Origin: Pseudomonadota bacterium
Lineage (GTDB): Bacteria > Pseudomonadota > Alphaproteobacteria > Rhodobacterales > Rhodobacteraceae
Direction of reading: 5' to 3'
Length of the DNA stretch: 6,845 nt
Assembly (NCBI GenBank): GCA_027623875.1
Contig: JAQBUS010000054.1
Location: 1 to 6,845 of the forward strand
The notes under the pieces were generated by a model. The model was not told the DNA's origin and made no database searches. It saw only the letters and a list, made by a program, of their open reading frames with translations. Positions 1 through 5,444 of this stretch are shown here, in pieces; within the stretch, counting starts at the first letter, position 1; the number at the start of each line of letters is the position of its first letter. A program made the translations under genes and the position numbers.

Positions 1-121
1 GAAGAGAATTTACGTCCGCATCAGAGTAAATTGCTACGGTTGCTATACCCATTTTTGAAGCAGTTTTTATAACTCTGCAAGCAATCTCACCCCGGTTTGC
101 TACCAATATTTTTTTGAACAT
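1..121 (-). CDS. pccA: Propionyl-CoA (acyl-CoA) carboxylase, biotin carboxylase alpha subunit, N-terminal 40 codons only
   Basis: This is the 5' end of a gene that runs off the left edge. The translation begins MFKKILVANRGEIACRVIKT and continues to IYSDADVNSL. This is the hallmark opening of the biotin carboxylase domain, with KILVANRGEIA forming the first strand and turn of its N-terminal fold. In this family the subunit carries biotin carboxylase and, at its C-terminus, the biotin carrier domain. It uses ATP and bicarbonate to carboxylate biotin, which the PccB subunit then uses. The ATG is preceded on its own strand by GAGG with 7 bases between, which supports the start. It follows the 116-residue unknown gene by 68 bases in the same direction as pccB, so it is most likely the distal gene of the pcc operon. 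Acetyl- or methylcrotonyl-CoA carboxylase alpha subunits look alike over these 40 residues; the pccB neighbour is what favours pccA. Confidence 0.9.
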   Translation of the reverse strand, partial: MFKKILVANRGEIACRVIKTASKMGIATVAIYSDADVNSL

Positions 122-189
122 TTGTTTTCCTCAATATTCCCGATATTATTCCCTGGTTAAGCTTATGTAATAGGCCAAAAATGTTTCTA

Positions 190-540
190 TTAATGACGAT
201 CAAAAATCTTTGGGAATGCACGGCGTGCGGCTGCTTGGTCAATTCTTAGAAGAGCATCATAATCTTTTGAGTCAAAAAAATCTTCAACTGAAACAATTTC
301 TCTACCAAAAAACCAGCAAATTCGACCAGCGTCCAAATTTCCCCGGCAAAAGGTAGAATCACCAAAATAACTCCACAAAGCCTCTAAAAAACCTTCATCA
401 GCCCGCTTATCGGAAGGTTTTCGATCTAAATATCTCTCTCTAGAAATAATAGGCGTAGGACCATTTTTGTTTTCACGGCGCACCGTAAACTGAAAATCTG
501 TTCCAGGTAGTCTAGATGGGAACCCCTTATGCTTTATCAT
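190..540 (-). CDS. Conserved-looking hypothetical protein, 116 residues, inside the pcc operon
   Basis: I do not recognise the family. The protein is soluble-looking, with no signal peptide or membrane segment. It is rich in charged and aromatic residues: Trp56 and Tyr58 in ALWSYFG, Trp76 in RICWFFGRE, and the acidic run VEDFFDSKDYD at 85-95. It has two cysteines (65 and 75) ten residues apart, which is not a recognisable metal site by itself. The N-terminal 50 residues are basic and probably extended, and the remainder looks helical. The ATG at 540 has AAAGG six bases upstream on the same strand, so translation is well supported. It lies between the small lipoprotein gene and pccA, all in one direction, which suggests a role linked to propionyl-CoA carboxylase (assembly, biotin loading or regulation), but nothing in the sequence shows which. 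Function unassigned. Confidence 0.75.
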   Translation of the reverse strand: MIKHKGFPSRLPGTDFQFTVRRENKNGPTPIISRERYLDRKPSDKRADEGFLEALWSYFGDSTFCRGNLDAGRICWFFGREIVSVEDFFDSKDYDALLRIDQAAARRAFPKIFDRH

Positions 541-578
541 CGATAACCTTTGGGGTAAAAGTTAACGATATGTTTGAA

Positions 579-602
579 AGGATGGGTCCTAAAACCCATC
601 CT
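579..602 (-). terminator. Strong hairpin between the lipoprotein and 116-residue genes (weak terminator, attenuator or processing stem)
   Basis: Read on the minus strand, GGATGGGT (601-594) pairs perfectly with ACCCATCC (587-580) around the six-base loop TTTAGG. An A-U pair extends the stem (602 with 579). The hairpin starts about ten bases after the lipoprotein stop codon. The run after it is only TTTC, too short for an efficient rho-independent terminator. It is therefore more likely a partial terminator or a 3'-end stabilising or processing stem that lets the upstream gene be expressed above the downstream ones. The pairing is seen directly; the role is inferred. Confidence 0.55.
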
Positions 603-611
603 CGAATAAAC

Positions 612-725
612 CTAAAGTTTATTAAGTACTGGCTCAGCTTGAACGACTGTGGGAGCAGGTGTTGAACATGCTCCAAGAATAGCGACAAGGCCGAGTGCTG
701 CGATAATTTTAATGCTCTTAGACAT
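612..725 (-). CDS. Small lipoprotein, 37 residues, between pccB and the rest of the pcc operon
   Basis: This short gene encodes a classic lipoprotein precursor. It has a basic N-terminus (MSKSIK), a hydrophobic core from about residue 5 to 18, and a lipobox LGAC with the lipidated cysteine at position 20. The predicted mature peptide is only 18 residues, rich in Pro, Ala and Val, and ends in EPVLNKL. Ser at +2 after the cysteine, with no Asp, would by the E. coli Lol rule send it to the outer membrane. AGGAGA lies five bases before the ATG, a very good ribosome binding site. The gene is 180 bases downstream of pccB in the same direction and is followed by a strong hairpin. It resembles entericidins in size and lipobox, but I see no entericidin signature after the cysteine. 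The function is unknown. The lipoprotein reading is strong because signal, lipobox, start and Shine-Dalgarno all agree. Confidence 0.8.
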   Translation of the reverse strand: MSKSIKIIAALGLVAILGACSTPAPTVVQAEPVLNKL

Positions 726-905
726 TTTTGTCTCCTGTATATCTTTTCCGAAACCAAAGCTAATTTTTTACCAGCTTTATTCTTAAATACTTTGTTGATT
801 ATGCAATTGCAACCTGAGATCGCAATTTGAGTTAAAAAGTATAAAGCATTTAGTTTATTTACCCTACAAATTCGATATGTTGCCATTAGATCACAAACGT
901 AATTG
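726..905 (-). other. Intergenic region between pccB and the lipoprotein gene, with weak promoter-like and TTGCAA elements
   Basis: There is no hairpin terminator behind the pccB stop, so read-through into the lipoprotein gene is plausible. The region contains the palindrome GCAATTGC (803-810) overlapping TTGCAA (807-812), which matches the core of the TTTGCAAA elements upstream of pccB. On the minus strand TTGCAA is followed after 17 bases by TATTTA (789-784), a poor -10 match. A better isolated -10-like TATACT lies at 844-839 without a good -35. An internal promoter for the lipoprotein gene is possible but not demonstrated. A long open frame across this region overlaps the lipoprotein gene in another frame and looks spurious. 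Confidence 0.3.
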
Positions 906-2438
906 TTATAAGGGTATGTTATCATGTTTCTTCCAAGGATTCATAAGAGATTTCCCACGAAGCGATGCGAAAGCTCTAGAAATTCTTTTGCGGGTATTTC
1001 GAGGTAGAATAACATCATCAATAAAACCACGCTCGGCGGCCACAAATGGATTGGCAAATTTACCCTCATAATCAGATATTCTTTTAGAAATCTTTACTGA
1101 ATCCTCTTGCTCAGATTTATATAAAATCTCTACCGCACCCTTAGATCCCATCACTGCTATTTCTGCCGTTGGCCAAGCATAATTAAAATCACCCCTTAGA
1201 TGTTTTGAAGACATTACATCGTAAGCACCACCGTAGGCCTTTCTAGTTATGACTGTTACCTTGGGGACAGTAGCCTCTCCATATGCAAAAAGAAGCTTAG
1301 CCCCGTGCTTTATTACACCTCCATGCTCCTGAGCAAGGCCTGGAAGGAAGCCAGGAACATCAACAAGAGTAAGAATAGGGATTTCAAATGCATCACAAAA
1401 ACGAACAAAACGAGCCGCTTTTCTTGATGAATCAATATCCAGGCATCCTGCTAAAACTAGAGGTTGGTTCGCAATCACTCCAACAGTTTGACCTTCTAAT
1501 CTAATATAACCTATCAAAATATTTTGAGCAAAATCTTTCTGAATTTCGTAAAAATCACCTTCATCTGATAATTTCAGAATTAACTCCCTCATGTCGTAAG
1601 GTGAATTTGATGTGCTGGGCACTAACGTATCCAGGCTTTCTTCAACCCTGTTCAGATCATCATAAAATGGTCTCACCGGAGATTTCGACTTATTATTGGA
1701 AGGAAGAAAATCAATAAACCTTCTAACTTCCAAGATAGCTTCAACATCATTTTCAAAAGCAAGGTCAGCAACAGATGATTTTTTTGTATGAGTAGACGCT
1801 CCACCGAGTAATTCAGCTGACACAATTTCATTAGTCACAGTTTTGATAACATCTGGACCGGTCACAAACATATAACTGCTATCTTTAACCATAAAAATAA
1901 AATCTGTCATGGCTGGTGAATAGACCGCGCCCCCAGCGCATGGTCCCATAATAAGAGATATTTGAGGGACAACCCCACTTGCGAGTACGTTTCTCTGAAA
2001 CACTTCAGCATACCCGGCCAGTGACGAAACACCTTCCTGAATGCGCGCACCCCCAGAATCGTTAATTCCAATAATCGGAGCCCCATTGCGCATGGCCATA
2101 TCCATAATCTTACAAATCTTTTCTGCATGTGTTTCCGACAGAGATCCACCAAACACAGTAAAATCCTGCGAGTAAACATAGACTAATCTGCCATTAATTG
2201 TACCCCATCCTGTAACAACTCCATCACCAAAGGGACGCTCAGATTGCATGTCAAACTCGATACACCTATGGGCAACAAACATATCAAATTCTTCAAAGGA
2301 TTCAGCATCAAGAAGTAAATCAATTCTTTCCCTAGCTGTCAGCTTGCCTTTTGCGTGTTGGGCAGTCACCCGCCTATCACCACCACCCTGTAGGGCTGTC
2401 TCCCTGCGGGCTTCCAAATCTCTTAACTTATCGCTCAA
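906..2438 (-). CDS. pccB: Propionyl-CoA carboxylase beta subunit (carboxyltransferase)
   Basis: PccB transfers the carboxyl group from carboxybiotin to propionyl-CoA, giving methylmalonyl-CoA for conversion to succinyl-CoA; it works in the cytoplasm as a complex with PccA. The 510 residues match the usual length. Typical landmarks are HAKGKLTARERIDLLLD (28-44), the N-terminal crotonase-fold oxyanion loop GINDSGGARIQEG (124-136), MGPCAGGAVYSPA (164-176), and in the C-terminal half VDVPGFLPG (359-367) and KAYGGAYDVMSSKHL (400-414). Asp407 in GAYDVM corresponds to the Asp that in Streptomyces PccB helps select propionyl- over acetyl-CoA, which favours PCC over acetyl-CoA or methylcrotonyl-CoA carboxylase. 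The start is TTG: an in-frame TAG lies two codons upstream, no ATG is available near the conserved N-terminus, and AGGAG sits nine bases before it. It heads the operon leading to pccA, divergent from the MFS gene across a PccR-type operator region. Confidence 0.96.
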   Translation of the reverse strand: MSDKLRDLEARRETALQGGGDRRVTAQHAKGKLTARERIDLLLDAESFEEFDMFVAHRCIEFDMQSERPFGDGVVTGWGTINGRLVYVYSQDFTVFGGSLSETHAEKICKIMDMAMRNGAPIIGINDSGGARIQEGVSSLAGYAEVFQRNVLASGVVPQISLIMGPCAGGAVYSPAMTDFIFMVKDSSYMFVTGPDVIKTVTNEIVSAELLGGASTHTKKSSVADLAFENDVEAILEVRRFIDFLPSNNKSKSPVRPFYDDLNRVEESLDTLVPSTSNSPYDMRELILKLSDEGDFYEIQKDFAQNILIGYIRLEGQTVGVIANQPLVLAGCLDIDSSRKAARFVRFCDAFEIPILTLVDVPGFLPGLAQEHGGVIKHGAKLLFAYGEATVPKVTVITRKAYGGAYDVMSSKHLRGDFNYAWPTAEIAVMGSKGAVEILYKSEQEDSVKISKRISDYEGKFANPFVAAERGFIDDVILPRNTRKRISRAFASLRGKSLMNPWKKHDNIPL

Positions 2439-2447
2439 TAGCTATAA

Positions 2448-2452
2448 CTCCT
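2448..2452 (-). promoter_or_regulatory. Ribosome binding site that fixes the TTG start of pccB
   Basis: AGGAG on the minus strand ends nine bases before the TTG at 2438-2436. The sequence between contains an in-frame TAG, so translation of the pccB frame cannot begin further upstream. The first in-frame ATG lies well inside the conserved N-terminal region (Met53), too late for a complete enzyme. Confidence 0.75.
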
Positions 2453-2508
2453 AAACCTTCACCTGTTTGATACTTACTTTTTTAATAAACAAAAAGGACA
2501 GATTGGCA

Positions 2509-2520
2509 TATTTGCAAATA
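2509..2520. promoter_or_regulatory. Proximal PccR-type operator palindrome upstream of pccB
   Basis: TATTTGCAAATA is a perfect 12-bp palindrome containing TTTGCAAA (2511-2518). Four bases further on lies ATTGCTAT (2523-2530), a degenerate second copy matching TTTGCAAA at five of eight positions. This gives the TTTGCAAA-X4-TTTGCAAA geometry known for R. sphaeroides PccR control of pccB. A matching regulator gene lies nearby at 3907. The assignment is by motif and context; binding is inferred. Confidence 0.7.
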
Positions 2521-2529
2521 AAATTGCTA

Positions 2530-2564
2530 TTAATATTTGCAAATTGCAAATTTGCAAATATTAA
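2530..2564. promoter_or_regulatory. Candidate overlapping divergent promoters for the pcc operon and the MFS gene
   Basis: Because the 2531-2563 operator is an inverted repeat, each strand carries the same promoter-like pair: TTGCAA, 16 bases, TATTAA. On the plus strand these are 2537-2542 and 2559-2564, pointing to the MFS gene. On the minus strand they are 2557-2552 and 2535-2530, pointing to pccB. Each box matches the sigma-70 consensus at only four of six positions, so this is a hypothesis. If correct, a regulator bound here would cover both -35 elements, and the proximal palindrome at 2509-2520 would lie just after the pccB transcription start. Confidence 0.35.
2531..2563. promoter_or_regulatory. 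Main PccR-type operator: 33-bp inverted repeat of TTTGCAAA units
   Basis: Two 13-base arms, TAATATTTGCAAA (2531-2543) and TTTGCAAATATTA (2551-2563), are perfect inverted repeats separated by seven bases. The spacer itself reads TTGCAAA (2544-2550), so three overlapping or abutting copies of the element occur, with G positions at 2539, 2546 and 2554. The site is centred in the 185-bp region between divergent pccB and the MFS gene. The element matches the TTTGCAAA half-site known for PccR in R. sphaeroides, although the spacing here (7 rather than 4 between outer copies) differs. Binding by the product of the nearby pccR is a strong inference. Confidence 0.75.
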
Positions 2565-2623
2565 ACTTACCTTTCCTTTAGTTTACTCTTTAAGTCCCGC
2601 TGAAAGAGAAATAATACTCTGCT

Positions 2624-3841
2624 ATGGAAAACCAGAAAAATTCTCGTATCTTTGATAGGACCACACCTCCTCATATATTTACACTTATTCTGCTAGCAGG
2701 CATTGGCGCTATGAGTATGAGCGTATTTTTACCGTCCCTACCCAGCATGACGGTTGACTTAAAAACTGAATATAGCGTTATTCAGCTGTCTGTCTCTTTA
2801 TATTTAGCCTTCACAGCCTTAGTTCAATTTATAGTTGGACCACTATCCGATAGATTTGGTCGCAGACCTACTGCCTTATGGAGCATTAGTGTTTTTATTT
2901 TTGCCTCAATTGGCTGTTACTTTGCGACAAGCATAGAGGTTTTCCTAACTTTTAGAATGATACAGGCCTTCGTTGCTATCGGCATGGTTATTAGTAGAGC
3001 TGTGGTTCGAGACATTTTCTCGCAAGACGAAGCAGCCTCTAAGATAGGTTATGTAACTATGGGAATGGCCTTAGTCCCGATGTTTGCTCCAATGATCGGA
3101 GGCATGCTTGACGGCATGTTCGGATGGCGGTCCATTTTTATTTTTATGACTGCATTCGGCTTTTTACTTTTAATCGTAATATGGTTTGACCAAGGAGAAA
3201 CAGCCAGTTCCACTGGAAAGAGCCTTTTTGAACAGTTTCAAGAATACCCAGAACTCTTCGCATCTAGAAGGTTTTGGGGATATGTACTGGCTGCAACTTT
3301 TTCTTCAGGAACCTTTTTTGCATTTCTCGGCGGAGCCCCGTATGTAGCCACGCATGTGTTTAAGTTATCATCATCTCAAACGGGCCTTCTATTCGGAATT
3401 CCGGCAACAGGGTACCTTGTTGGAAACCTTTTAACCGGAATATATTCAAAACGACTTGGAATTAATCCTATGATTCTTGCGGGAGCTTCGCTTCTGACCC
3501 TCGGCATGGCATCATCATTAATCCTTACTCTTATGGGCTACGGAAGCCCGTTAGTGTTTTTTGGGTTTTGTATCCTCGTAGGTCTTGGAAATGGCTTAAC
3601 CTTACCGAACGCAACCGCAGGTATGCTATCCGTAAGACCCAGAATAGCGGGTACGGCAAGTGGCATCGGTGGGGCAATAATGATTGGTGGTGGCGCTGCC
3701 TTATCAGCTCTTGCGGGAGCTCTTTTGGAAAGAGGGAACGGAAGTTATCCATTGCAACTAATAATGCTTACAAGCGCCATATTATGTTTAATTTCTATTT
3801 TGTATGTAATACAAAGGGCTAAAACAATTGCTGAAACATAA
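2624..3841 (+). CDS. MFS transporter, Bcr/CflA drug-resistance-type (DHA1) family
   Basis: A 405-residue inner-membrane permease with about 12 hydrophobic segments, the normal length for proton-coupled Bcr/CflA antiporters. Family landmarks are FLPSLPSM at the end of helix 1 (35-42), motif A GPLSDRFGRRP (72-82) between helices 2 and 3, RMIQA (111-115) and RAVVRD (125-130) around helix 4, APMIGG (155-160) in helix 5, and LPNATAGML (327-335) followed by AGTASGIGG (342-350) near helices 10-11. The ATG at 2624 has only a weak purine-rich stretch (GAAAGAGAA) about 14 bases upstream. Later Met codons fall inside helix 1, so this start is preferred. It is divergent from pccB over the PccR-type operator and 65 bases before pccR in the same direction, with no obvious terminator between, so it may be co-regulated with propionyl-CoA metabolism. 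The substrate cannot be read from the sequence; members export drugs, sulfonamides or small metabolites. Confidence 0.92.
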   Translation: MENQKNSRIFDRTTPPHIFTLILLAGIGAMSMSVFLPSLPSMTVDLKTEYSVIQLSVSLYLAFTALVQFIVGPLSDRFGRRPTALWSISVFIFASIGCYFATSIEVFLTFRMIQAFVAIGMVISRAVVRDIFSQDEAASKIGYVTMGMALVPMFAPMIGGMLDGMFGWRSIFIFMTAFGFLLLIVIWFDQGETASSTGKSLFEQFQEYPELFASRRFWGYVLAATFSSGTFFAFLGGAPYVATHVFKLSSSQTGLLFGIPATGYLVGNLLTGIYSKRLGINPMILAGASLLTLGMASSLILTLMGYGSPLVFFGFCILVGLGNGLTLPNATAGMLSVRPRIAGTASGIGGAIMIGGGAALSALAGALLERGNGSYPLQLIMLTSAILCLISILYVIQRAKTIAET

Positions 3842-3857
3842 CCCTATTGCATAAACC

Positions 3858-3869
3858 ACTTTGCAAAGT
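3858..3869. promoter_or_regulatory. PccR-type operator upstream of pccR (autoregulatory candidate)
   Basis: ACTTTGCAAAGT is a perfect 12-bp palindrome with the TTTGCAAA core at 3860-3867, lying 38 bases before the pccR start. A related TTGCAT occurs just upstream (3847-3852) and AT-rich -10-like sequences follow (TAATAA at 3871, TATATT at 3877). The palindrome would thus fall between -35 and -10 elements, a repressing position. The palindrome is seen directly; autoregulation is inferred. Confidence 0.6.
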
Positions 3870-3888
3870 TTAATAATATATTAACAAA

Positions 3889-3897
3889 ACTGCAAAG
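3889..3897 (+). promoter_or_regulatory. Imperfect TTTGCAAA copy overlapping the pccR Shine-Dalgarno
   Basis: ACTGCAAAG repeats most of the upstream ACTTTGCAAAG element, and its end forms part of AAAGG (3894-3898), the ribosome binding site eight bases before the pccR ATG. A regulator bound here would sit on the start of the message. This copy is degenerate, so confidence is limited. Confidence 0.4.
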
Positions 3898-3906
3898 GTT
3901 ACCCCC

Positions 3907-5289
3907 ATGCCTCAACAAAAACTTTATGCTGGAACCAAGATAAGAGAGATCCGAACGCGCATCGGCCTCACTCAAAAAGAGTTTTCATATAAACTAAATG
4001 TATCGCTGCCGTATCTCAATCAAATGGAAAACAATAACCGCCCCATAAGTACCGGAGTAATGCTATCACTCGCCCAAGAGTTTGGTCTAGATATTACAGA
4101 GTTTAGCACAGGTGACTCTGAGAGGATGTTAACGGATATGAGAGAAGCTTTTACAGATCCTGTTTTTAGCGACTTAACACCACCAGATGCTGATCTTAGA
4201 TTAAGTGCCTCAAATGCCCCGAATTTCACAAAAGCCTTCTTAAACTTACACCGCGCATACCGCCACCTTCATGATCGCCTCGCCTCTTTTGACGAAGCAT
4301 TAGGGCATGAAAATATCAACATTGAACCGAGCCCTTGGGAAGAAGTAAGAGATTTTTTTCATTACCTTGACAATTACATAGACCCTATTGATCAAGCCGC
4401 TGAACTTTTTTCAAAAAGTCTAAAATCGGATATTTTGATATCAGAGCATCCAGACTTAAATATAAAATACACAAGCATGGGGCCCCTTCGTAGATTCGAA
4501 GAGGATACAAAAACGCTTTATATTTCAACAAGATCAACGCCTTCGACTCAGCGGTTTCAAATCTTTCATCAAATTTCTCTAATCAAATATGATGCACTAT
4601 TAGAAACAACATTAGACGCTGCAAAATTTAGAACCAACACAACTCGAATGATTGCCAAAATTGGGTTGGCTAATTATTTCGCTGGAGCCGCAATGTTGCC
4701 GTATGAAGATTTCCTAGAAGCAGCCCAAAAATCTCGCCATGACCTGGAAGAGTTATCTTATTCATTCGGGGCATCCATTGAACAAATTGCCCACCGGCTA
4801 TCAACACTACAGCGGCCTGGAAAGAAAGGTGTTCCGTTCTTTTTCGTTAGGGTTGATCAGGCTGGAACCATAACGAAACGTCACTCAGCGACACGCCTTC
4901 AGTTCGCGCGCTTTGGAGGCGCATGCCCTCTTTGGAATGTACATAGAGCATTTGAGACCCCTGGTCGATTACTTCGCCAACTAGCCGAGACCCCAGACGG
5001 TGTGAGGTATATAAGCCTCGCTCAAAGCGTTTCAAAACCTGGTGGATCCTTCAATTCTCCTACACGCAGGTACGCGATTGCAATAGGTTGTGAAATTAGC
5101 TATTCTGAAGCTCTTGTGTATGCAGACGACCTAGTTCCTGCCTCTTCTAAAGCGTTTGAGCCTATTGGAATTTCGTGTCGGATTTGTACTAGAACTGATT
5201 GCCACCAAAGATCTGTTCCTGCGCTAGAGAGCAGGTTAAAAGTCGACCATAACATAAGAGAAACACTCCCCTATATTTTAGAAAATTAA
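3907..5289 (+). CDS. pccR: Short-chain fatty acyl-CoA regulator (ScfR family, PccR type), HTH plus IrrE-like plus C-terminal ligand domain
   Basis: A 460-residue cytoplasmic transcription factor that probably controls propionyl-CoA assimilation. Residues about 8-66 form an XRE-type helix-turn-helix (KIREIRTRIGLTQKEFSYKL, then SLPYLNQMENNNRPIS). The middle (about 145-270) is the IrrE/DUF955-like region, but at the place of the HExxH metalloprotease motif it has HQISL (221-225), so proteolysis is unlikely. The C-terminal half carries the ScfR signatures ANYFAGAAMLPYEDF (255-269), HRLSTLQRPGKKGVPFFFVR (296-315) and GGACPLWNVHRAF (337-349). It ends with SCRICTRTDCHQR (423-435), giving Cys424, 427 and 432 plus Cys340. 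PccR of R. sphaeroides is required for substrate-dependent control of pccB; RamB and MccR/PrpR are sister clades for acetate and methylcitrate. Its position beside pccB and the TTTGCAAA sites makes PccR the best name. AAAGG eight bases before the ATG supports the start. Confidence 0.93.
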   Translation: MPQQKLYAGTKIREIRTRIGLTQKEFSYKLNVSLPYLNQMENNNRPISTGVMLSLAQEFGLDITEFSTGDSERMLTDMREAFTDPVFSDLTPPDADLRLSASNAPNFTKAFLNLHRAYRHLHDRLASFDEALGHENINIEPSPWEEVRDFFHYLDNYIDPIDQAAELFSKSLKSDILISEHPDLNIKYTSMGPLRRFEEDTKTLYISTRSTPSTQRFQIFHQISLIKYDALLETTLDAAKFRTNTTRMIAKIGLANYFAGAAMLPYEDFLEAAQKSRHDLEELSYSFGASIEQIAHRLSTLQRPGKKGVPFFFVRVDQAGTITKRHSATRLQFARFGGACPLWNVHRAFETPGRLLRQLAETPDGVRYISLAQSVSKPGGSFNSPTRRYAIAIGCEISYSEALVYADDLVPASSKAFEPIGISCRICTRTDCHQRSVPALESRLKVDHNIRETLPYILEN

Positions 5290-5444
5290 TTCAAACCAAC
5301 ATTGTTATAAAAATAGCTGTACAAGTGAAAATCCGCTTTAATGAATGCACTTAAATAATATGGGTAAATAACCATCCATTTTTATTTTCAACTTAACGAA
5401 TGCCCATACTAATAAATGCTATAACACCATTTTTTATCAAGAAT
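5290..5444. other. Convergent intergenic region between pccR and the EamA permease; no convincing terminator
   Basis: This 155-bp AT-rich gap separates two converging genes. The only terminator-like element on the plus strand is a poor four-pair stem (ATGG 5360-5363 with CCAT 5372-5375) followed by a T-rich run (ATTTTTATTTTC). I found no GC-rich hairpin on either strand and no small gene with a credible ribosome binding site. Termination of pccR may therefore rely on Rho or on this weak element. Confidence 0.3.

Noticed and set aside
612..725. Entericidin-type bacteriolytic lipoprotein or toxin-antitoxin component
   Set aside because: Size and lipobox fit, but the sequence after the cysteine lacks the entericidin pattern and there is no paired gene.
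527..925. 132-codon minus-strand open frame spanning the pccB-lipoprotein gap
   Set aside because: It overlaps the well-supported lipoprotein gene in another frame and the pccB 3' end. Its composition is unlike a conserved protein, and no good ribosome binding site precedes it.
877..1071. 64-codon plus-strand frame over the pccB 3' end
   Set aside because: It is antisense to strongly conserved pccB sequence, with no start signal; a shadow of the real gene.
2509..2563. Cluster of TTTGCAAA repeats as a CRISPR array or replication-origin iterons
   Set aside because: Units are only 8-12 bp with short irregular spacing, and they sit in a divergent promoter region beside a regulator known for this motif, so operators are the better explanation.
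2467..2655. 62-codon plus-strand open frame across the pccB/MFS divergent region
   Set aside because: It runs through the operator palindromes and into the MFS start. Its reading frame is explained by AT-rich repeats, and no coding signature is seen.
3531..3822. Frames on both strands inside the MFS 3' half (3531-3752 minus, 3568-3822 plus)
   Set aside because: Both lie within the conserved helices 10-12 coding sequence of the MFS gene and have no recognisable protein features.
3907..5289. IrrE/ImmA-type metalloprotease as part of a toxin-antitoxin or phage repressor-cleavage system
   Set aside because: The HExxH motif is absent, and the C-terminal ScfR signatures with the pccB context identify it as an acyl-CoA responsive regulator.
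5360..5390. Rho-independent terminator behind pccR
   Set aside because: The stem has only four pairs and a large loop before the T-rich run, too weak to call as a terminator, so it is only described in the intergenic entry.
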